17,840 bases of DNA from Acidobacteriota bacterium (GTDB taxonomy: Bacteria; Acidobacteriota; Blastocatellia; Pyrinomonadales; Pyrinomonadaceae): positions 1 through 17,840 of the forward strand of contig QHXE01000045.1 in NCBI GenBank assembly GCA_003222835.1, given 5' to 3'. A model generated the notes under the pieces. It did not search any database. It had not been told where the DNA came from and worked only from the letters and a program-made list of their open reading frames with translations. The position numbers and the translations under genes are program-made. Shown piece by piece: positions 12,782-17,840 of the stretch (positions are counted from its first letter, which is position 1; each line of letters starts with the position of its first letter).

Positions 12782-14419
12782 CTACAGCAGATGATCGAAG
12801 AAGCTGATTTCAGCCGGCGGGCGACATGATCGTGCGCCCTCGTATCTACTTAAGTTGGCTTTAAGTTTCTCGGCCAGGTCTGGCTTGCCCTCTTGGGCAG
12901 CTTTGTCAGTCATCGTTCGCAACCATGCAACGGCCTCGTCACAGCGGCCCAACTCGCCGAGGGCGAGGGCCACTAGCGCGCCGTGGTTTGCCAGGCCAGT
13001 TGCTTTGTAGATAAGTTGGGCGAGTTGGAGCGCCCTCCGGCCATTGCGCAAATCGTATTGCGGTGAAGCAGCGAGCAGGTAGGCCAGCATTACCGCCGTC
13101 TGTCCTTTTTGGGGGTATTGGGCGTGGCTCTTTTCCAGAATATCCAACGCCTGCTTGTAACGCTTTTGCCGGAGCAGAAGCTTCGCCTCCTCCAGCACCG
13201 CGTCTTCGTTGTTGGGGTCGACCTGCGTCACGCGCGCGAATTGAACCAGCGCCTCTTCCAGCCTTGAAGATCTTAATAACTCCTGCGCCAGCAGGAAACG
13301 CGCGCCGAGGTCGTCCGGGTAAACCTTCAAGACCGAATCCAGATGACCGATCGCCGGCTCATGGAGGTTGTCCCGGGCCAACAGAACGGCGAGATTATAA
13401 TGCGCTACCGCGCTTTCCGTATCGATGCGCAAAGCCTCTTCAAACTGGGCGCTCGCTCCTTGCAAGTCTCCTGTTTGGGTCAGCACCGCTCCCAGATTAA
13501 TGTGCGCGGATAGGCTATCGGGCTTTGCTTCAATGGCCTTCCGAAATTCATAGGCAGCTTCCGCATAGCGCCGCGCCTCGAGCGCCAGCCTGCCGCGAAT
13601 CAGATGTAAGCGTTCTCCCTTAATCAGTTGCTGCAATCCATCGATGAGCGGATCTGCTGCCCTTACCCCGACTGAGCCTTGTCGGGCCAGATGGTCCTTT
13701 GCTTTCTCCTCGTTTCCAAAACCGCGATAGGCCATGGCCAATGAATAATGGATTCGATTCGCGTCGGGCGCCGACGCCAGCGCCCTCTCGAAATAATTGA
13801 TCGCTTCAGAGTAACTCCGTTTGGACAACGCTACCTGTCCAAGACCGTAGTAGGCGGCAACGTTGCTTCTCTCGATCTGCAACGCTGCTTTGAAACTTCC
13901 TTCCGCCGCTTCCAGCCGGTCAAGTTGAAGGTAGATGTCGCCCAGGTTCAACGGCACAGCCACATAATCAGGGCGCAATTGGCTCGCGATTCGATAGCGG
14001 CGAATGGCATCGTCGATTCGTCCCTCCTGCTGGTCCAGCCTTCCAAGTAGATAAACCCAACGAAAATCTTTCGACGCCAACCCGCCGGCATTCAGATAAC
14101 ACTCACGGGCCGGAGCGAGGAGCGAATAAGCATGATAAACTTCTCCCATCATGCCGTAAGCCTCACTAAGGGTGGCCTCTGTTGTCGCCGAATCTTTCAC
14201 GGCAGCAGTCAACGCGTTTTGCAAAGAGACCAGTTGGGCTCGGATATCAGTCTCCAATTTCGTCACGTCTGGCCAGTGCACGGCCGAGAGATTCGGCTTT
14301 GGCGGGGGTAGAAGATTGTCCGTCTGTGAAGCCACCGGCGCACAGATAGCTGCCAAGGCCAACCAAAACACGGCCCACCGATAAATTCGAGCGCTATTTT
14401 GCCCGATTGGCGGCTTCAT
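12782..14419 (-). CDS. Secreted tetratricopeptide-repeat (TPR) protein
   Basis: A 545-residue protein. Residues 1-31 are a signal peptide (basic start, hydrophobic AVFWLALAAICAPVAS), so it is exported, probably to the periplasm. From about residue 80 on it is nearly all TPR-type 34-residue helix pairs; clear units contain AVPLNLGDIYLQLDRLEAAE, AAYYGLGQVALSKRSYSEAI, HINLGAVLTQTGDLQGA, AHYNLAVLLARDNLHEPAI and ARFLLAQELLRSSRLEEAL. TPRs mediate protein-protein contact. Its ATG overlaps the stop of the upstream CRTAC1 gene in ATGA, so both are made from one transcript and may act as a pair. No catalytic domain is visible. The exact role is unknown. Confidence 0.88.
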   Translation of the reverse strand: MKPPIGQNSARIYRWAVFWLALAAICAPVASQTDNLLPPPKPNLSAVHWPDVTKLETDIRAQLVSLQNALTAAVKDSATTEATLSEAYGMMGEVYHAYSLLAPARECYLNAGGLASKDFRWVYLLGRLDQQEGRIDDAIRRYRIASQLRPDYVAVPLNLGDIYLQLDRLEAAEGSFKAALQIERSNVAAYYGLGQVALSKRSYSEAINYFERALASAPDANRIHYSLAMAYRGFGNEEKAKDHLARQGSVGVRAADPLIDGLQQLIKGERLHLIRGRLALEARRYAEAAYEFRKAIEAKPDSLSAHINLGAVLTQTGDLQGASAQFEEALRIDTESAVAHYNLAVLLARDNLHEPAIGHLDSVLKVYPDDLGARFLLAQELLRSSRLEEALVQFARVTQVDPNNEDAVLEEAKLLLRQKRYKQALDILEKSHAQYPQKGQTAVMLAYLLAASPQYDLRNGRRALQLAQLIYKATGLANHGALVALALGELGRCDEAVAWLRTMTDKAAQEGKPDLAEKLKANLSRYEGARSCRPPAEISFFDHLL

Positions 14420-16191
14420 TTTTTCTGCGGCGCCGCGCCTTCTCTCCAGGTAGTGTATCGATCAACCGACGGGTCTTTCCATTCCTCGGTACGGCCATCT
14501 GGCCAGTGCACTCGCACAGCGTCTACCTTAACGGCGCTGCCCAATCCCACGAGCACGCGCGGGTCGTTTGCGCTTAGATAACTACCGTCGGTTCTCGCCC
14601 GCCTCCATAAGACATTATTCTTCGTAATGACGATCTCTACGCGAGCGCCCAGCATGTCCCGATTCACGTTCTTCCCAACCAACCGCAACCCCAACCAGTG
14701 GTTTCGATTGCCCACCTGATTCATAAACAGTCTTGCCGGTCCGCTATTGTTTGTAACGAGCACGTCCGTGTCGCCATCGTTGTCGATGTCGCCAAAGGCA
14801 GCGCCGCGGCTAACCTCTGAAAGCTGAAAGGCCGCGCCCGCTTGATCGCCTACTTCAACAAAGCCCCCTTTTCCCGTATTGTGAAAAAGTTGATTGGGCT
14901 GGCCCAGTGGATAAGGATCACCCTTGCTTATCAGATCTGGCAGCAATTGAACCGCTCCGTTCGCAACGAGCAGATCCAGCCAGCCATCGTTGTCAAAATC
15001 AAAGAACAGCGTGCCGAAGCCCGTGAATCGACGACCGGGGAGCCCCAGGCCTGCTTCACGGGTACGATCCTCAAAAATCGCCTTACCCAGATTCATGTAA
15101 AGCGTATTCGTTTCGTCCATCAAGTGAGTGACAAAAATATCTTCAGTTCCATTACCGTCAAAGTCTCCGGCATCGACTCCCATACCAGCCTCAGCCTGTC
15201 CGTTCCGATTCAACGCAGCTCCTGCCAGGAGTGCTTCGTTCTTGAATGTGCCGTCCCTTTGGTTCATCCAGAGTTGATTGGGATCGCCGTCGTTAGCGAC
15301 GTAGATATCGATCCAACCGTCGCCGTCGAAATCCGCAGCGACCACTCCTAAACCATGTCCGAACTCCTTATCCACACCTGCGGCAATCGTCACATCTTCA
15401 AAAGTGCCGTCACCTTTATTATGAAACAGGCGATTGCCGGGAGCGCGAAAAACCCGCGGCGTACAATAGTCTTTCGCACTAGTGGCGGCGTAACATATAG
15501 GGCTGTTGGCAACTGAAAAATCGGCGTAGTTAACAACCATCAAGTCCAGCCAACCGTCGCGATCATAGTCAAAGAAGACAGCGCTGGTGCTCCAACGTGG
15601 ATCGTCCGTTCCGGTCTTCCTGGTTACATCGACAAAGGCGCCATCGCCTTTATTGAGATACATCTGGTTAGAACCGAGATTTGTTAGATATAGATCGGGC
15701 CAGCCATCGTTATTTATGTCGCCGACGGCTACGCCCATCCCGTACCTATTGGCCACGATACCACTCTTATCAGTTACATCGGTGAAGTGAAGTGAACGAG
15801 AGCCGTCTTTGGTGACCGCGAGGTCGTTGCGAAAAAGTCTCCCTCGCGGCTCCCCCAACTCGCGCCACGGGAAGGGCGTGCGCGCAGGCTGATCGCTCGC
15901 TTCGAGCGCCGACCCTTGTACCAGGAAAACATCTAGGTCGCCGTCATTGTCGAAATCAAAGAGGGCCGCGCCTGCGCCCATTACCTCCGGCAGAAAAAGC
16001 TTGCCCGTCATGCCATTGAAGTGTCGAAACTTCAGTCCCGCCCTCTCAGCGAGTTCGTCGAAGATCGGAGAAGCCGTGTAAGCGTCGGTTGTTCCTCCAG
16101 TTGAGTGGGTATTTGCTGGACTTGATGGGAAGCCTAACGAGACCACGAGACCTGAGAGACAAAACGCTAAGATCGCACGTGTGTGACTCAT
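14416..16191 (-). CDS. CRTAC1 family protein: FG-GAP/VCBS propeller with C-terminal ASPIC/UnbV domain
   Basis: A 591-residue protein with an N-terminal signal peptide (ILAFCLSGLVVSLGFPSSPA). At least seven calcium-binding loops of the DxDxDGxxD type are spaced through it: FDFDNDGDLDVFLV, DINNDGWPDLYLTN, DYDRDGWLDLMVVN, DFDGDGWIDIYVAN, DFDGNGTEDIFVTH, DFDNDGWLDLLVAN and DIDNDGDTDVLVTN, as in an integrin-like beta propeller. The C-terminus has GNRNHWLGLRLVGKNVNRD and a final VHWPDGRTEEW, typical of the ASPIC/UnbV domain. Such proteins are extracellular or periplasmic and bind partners or carbohydrate; no enzyme activity is established. GGAG (16203-16200 on this strand) precedes the ATG. It is translationally coupled to the TPR gene. 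Confidence 0.92.
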   Translation of the reverse strand: MSHTRAILAFCLSGLVVSLGFPSSPANTHSTGGTTDAYTASPIFDELAERAGLKFRHFNGMTGKLFLPEVMGAGAALFDFDNDGDLDVFLVQGSALEASDQPARTPFPWRELGEPRGRLFRNDLAVTKDGSRSLHFTDVTDKSGIVANRYGMGVAVGDINNDGWPDLYLTNLGSNQMYLNKGDGAFVDVTRKTGTDDPRWSTSAVFFDYDRDGWLDLMVVNYADFSVANSPICYAATSAKDYCTPRVFRAPGNRLFHNKGDGTFEDVTIAAGVDKEFGHGLGVVAADFDGDGWIDIYVANDGDPNQLWMNQRDGTFKNEALLAGAALNRNGQAEAGMGVDAGDFDGNGTEDIFVTHLMDETNTLYMNLGKAIFEDRTREAGLGLPGRRFTGFGTLFFDFDNDGWLDLLVANGAVQLLPDLISKGDPYPLGQPNQLFHNTGKGGFVEVGDQAGAAFQLSEVSRGAAFGDIDNDGDTDVLVTNNSGPARLFMNQVGNRNHWLGLRLVGKNVNRDMLGARVEIVITKNNVLWRRARTDGSYLSANDPRVLVGLGSAVKVDAVRVHWPDGRTEEWKDPSVDRYTTWREGAAPQKK

Positions 16192-16409
16192 AAGGCCGCT
16201 CCGTATCGGAGAGTATCTCAGAAGTGGGTGGCCAAGTGAATCCGATACAAGTAAAAGAATTTGCTTGACACTTCAGCCGATTGAGTCTATACGGTTGCAT
16301 GGATTCCACCATAGCTTCTAGTGCCCAGCTCTATTTCTTGGTACGGGCTTGAAACGTCAGGCCCTGGTAGATTCTTATAAAACCCGTTAGTGACCATTAA
16401 GGAGGTCCC
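16192..16409 (+). promoter_or_regulatory. Divergent promoter region with consensus sigma70-like promoter for the surface-protein gene
   Basis: TTGACA (16265-16270, exact consensus -35), a 17-base spacer and TATACG (16288-16293, -10) point right, predicting a transcript start near 16300 and a leader of about 110 bases before ATG 16410. AAGGAGGT at 16399-16406 is a near-perfect ribosome binding site. On the other strand, a palindrome CTCCG-TAT-CGGAG (16199-16211) overlaps the GGAG before the CRTAC1 start and could mask it. No clear minus-strand promoter was seen. Confidence 0.65.
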
Positions 16410-17840
16410 ATGAAAATTCAAAAATTCGTACCCACCGTGCTATGCGTGGGGTTGGCCGTCGTATGCTTCCATGTTTCTGTACTGGCGCAGACGGCGGAAA
16501 GTAAACGTGAGCCTGCCGCTATTACCGCCAACGCATCAGGCGTCCGGTGGAACGTGCCGGCTCAATATTCTGCTCTGACCATGACCGTCTCAGCGCCCGA
16601 TGGCCAGGTGTTCAGCAAAGAGTTTCGCGCGGGCGCCCCGCCCGAATTCACGCTCTCTGATAAGCAGGGGAACCGACTGCCCGACGGGCAGTACACGTAC
16701 GAGCTCAGATTTACCACGCCGCAGGTTCGGGCCATAAAGGACCGCATCATGCCAGCCCCCGATGATGGCGCCGGGATTGAGGATGAACAGGGACGTACCG
16801 ATCGCAGACGATTGCCGGTGGAATCGGTGGTCCAGTCCGGATCGTTCGCCGTGCTGAATGGGGTCGTCTATGTCGGAAACGAAACAGAGCCGAACACCCG
16901 CCGCGATACGTCGACAAAGAATATCAACAAAGATCCGCAGCAGCGTTCTCCGGGCGTCGTGTCGGGCAACACGGTCACTAGACTGCGCAACCATCGTCTA
17001 TCGCTTTTCTCAGCTCCCGACGTCGTGACCCCGGACGACGAGGATATTCAGGGCAGCCTTTGCGTCGGGCTTGACTGCGTTAACAACGAAACCTTCGGCT
17101 TTGTCACGATCAGGTTGAAGGAAAACAACACTCGAATCCAGTTCAACGACACGAGCACCTCGGCCGGCTTCCCAACCAATAACTGGCAGATAAGAGCGAA
17201 CGACTCCGCCAGTGGTGGCGCCAATTTTTTGGGGTTCGTAGATCAAGGAGCCACCGGCACTTCGGAGACGGGAACAATTGTGTTTTCAGTTGCTGCCGGT
17301 GCACCAGCCAACTCGGTCAAGGTTGATAGCTCTGGCAGGCTCGGGCTCAGGACAGCCACGCCAGTGTTGGACGTGCATGCTAACACCAGTAATACGCCCG
17401 CGATTCGACTCGAACAAAATAATGGGGGCGGTTTCACGGCGCAGACCTGGGACATCGCCGGGAATGAGGCCAATTTCTTTGTCCGCGATGTCACCGGCGG
17501 CTCACGTCTTCCCTTCCGCATTCGGCCCGGCGCGCCCACAAGTTCGATCGATATTAGCGCCAGTGGCAATGTCGGCATCGGGACGGCGAGTCCGGTGCTG
17601 AAACTGGAGGTTGAAAATAACCAAGCTAATACTAACGCCAATTATGTGCTTGGTGTTTATAACGAAGGCACGCCTACAGCAGGTATGCGGGCGGGTGTTG
17701 ATTTTCGCCTTGGTACCACGGCGGGAGCTAAAATCGATACCATTAACGATGGTGCTGGTGGCGGTAATATACAATTCCTTACAACAATCTCTAGTACAGA
17801 CACGGCACGCATGACAATATTAGCCGCAAACGGCAACGTC
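16410..17840 (+). CDS. Secreted fibre-like surface protein, 3' end beyond window
   Basis: The frame from ATG 16410 is open to the last base, 477 codons, with no stop. Residues 1-26 are a signal peptide (LCVGLAVVCFHVSVLA). Residues about 35-110 (WNVPAQYSALTMTVSAPDGQ, LPDGQYTYELRF) look like an Ig-like beta domain. From about 215 (GSLCVGLDCVNNETFGF) come repeating beta elements: RLKENNTRIQFNDTST, NWQIRANDSASGGA, RLGLRTATPVLDVHA and SGNVGIGTASPVLKLEVEN (from residue 385). 'NVGIGT.SP..KL.V' repeats are typical of trimeric fibre or stalk proteins that often end in an S74-type intramolecular chaperone; that end is not in the window. Similar secreted proteins are common in Acidobacteriota as I recall them. 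Function, perhaps adhesion, is unproven. Confidence 0.8.
   Translation, partial: MKIQKFVPTVLCVGLAVVCFHVSVLAQTAESKREPAAITANASGVRWNVPAQYSALTMTVSAPDGQVFSKEFRAGAPPEFTLSDKQGNRLPDGQYTYELRFTTPQVRAIKDRIMPAPDDGAGIEDEQGRTDRRRLPVESVVQSGSFAVLNGVVYVGNETEPNTRRDTSTKNINKDPQQRSPGVVSGNTVTRLRNHRLSLFSAPDVVTPDDEDIQGSLCVGLDCVNNETFGFVTIRLKENNTRIQFNDTSTSAGFPTNNWQIRANDSASGGANFLGFVDQGATGTSETGTIVFSVAAGAPANSVKVDSSGRLGLRTATPVLDVHANTSNTPAIRLEQNNGGGFTAQTWDIAGNEANFFVRDVTGGSRLPFRIRPGAPTSSIDISASGNVGIGTASPVLKLEVENNQANTNANYVLGVYNEGTPTAGMRAGVDFRLGTTAGAKIDTINDGAGGGNIQFLTTISSTDTARMTILAANGNV

Noticed and set aside
13063..13500. 145-codon plus-strand open frame
   Set aside because: It is opposite the TPR gene; the Pro/Arg-rich product looks like antisense translation.

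Overview
The window looks like part of a chromosome of a moderately GC-rich Gram-negative bacterium, most likely an Acidobacteriota (Blastocatellia-like) genome. This rests on two features I associate with that group: the CRTAC1/FG-GAP plus TPR gene pair, and a secreted fibre-like protein of the 'LCVGLDCVNNE ... NVGIGT.SP' type. The placement is an inference from family resemblance, not from a marker gene.

Layout. Bases 1-338 (minus strand) hold the N-terminal part of an NAD-dependent sugar epimerase/dehydratase. After a divergent intergenic region, bases 604-12624 hold a plus-strand run of surface-polysaccharide genes. In order these are: a DUF616-type glycosyltransferase with an extra C-terminal beta module; an RmlC-like cupin; a GT2 glycosyltransferase with a long coiled coil running into a methyltransferase domain whose reading frame is broken; a NodB-like deacetylase; an LpxD-like N-acyltransferase; a PIG-L/LmbE-like protein with a changed metal motif; a GT4 glycosyltransferase carrying the same kind of 28-residue coiled-coil repeats as the GT2; a DUF6817 protein; a second GT2-type glycosyltransferase; a second RmlC-like cupin; an HpcH/HpaI aldolase-like protein; and WecB (UDP-GlcNAc 2-epimerase). 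Many gaps are 1-30 bases, which suggests an operon.

From 12782 to 16191 (minus strand) a secreted CRTAC1/FG-GAP protein and a secreted TPR protein overlap by ATGA. From 16410 to the end of the window runs the start of a secreted, probably fibrous surface protein, preceded by the best promoter in the window.

How the genes may work together. WecB would supply UDP-ManNAc. Epimerases and cupins would make or modify nucleotide sugars, and at least four glycosyltransferases would build the glycan. The deacetylase / N-acyltransferase / PIG-L trio suggests removal and replacement of N-acyl groups on an amino sugar. Two glycosyltransferases share 28-residue (four-heptad) coiled-coil repeats, and one is fused to a methyltransferase remnant. 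This resembles the coiled-coil ruler logic of O-antigen chain terminators such as WbdD. It is the most interesting idea in the window and is a hypothesis only. I saw no tRNA, rRNA, CRISPR array, insertion sequence or origin.
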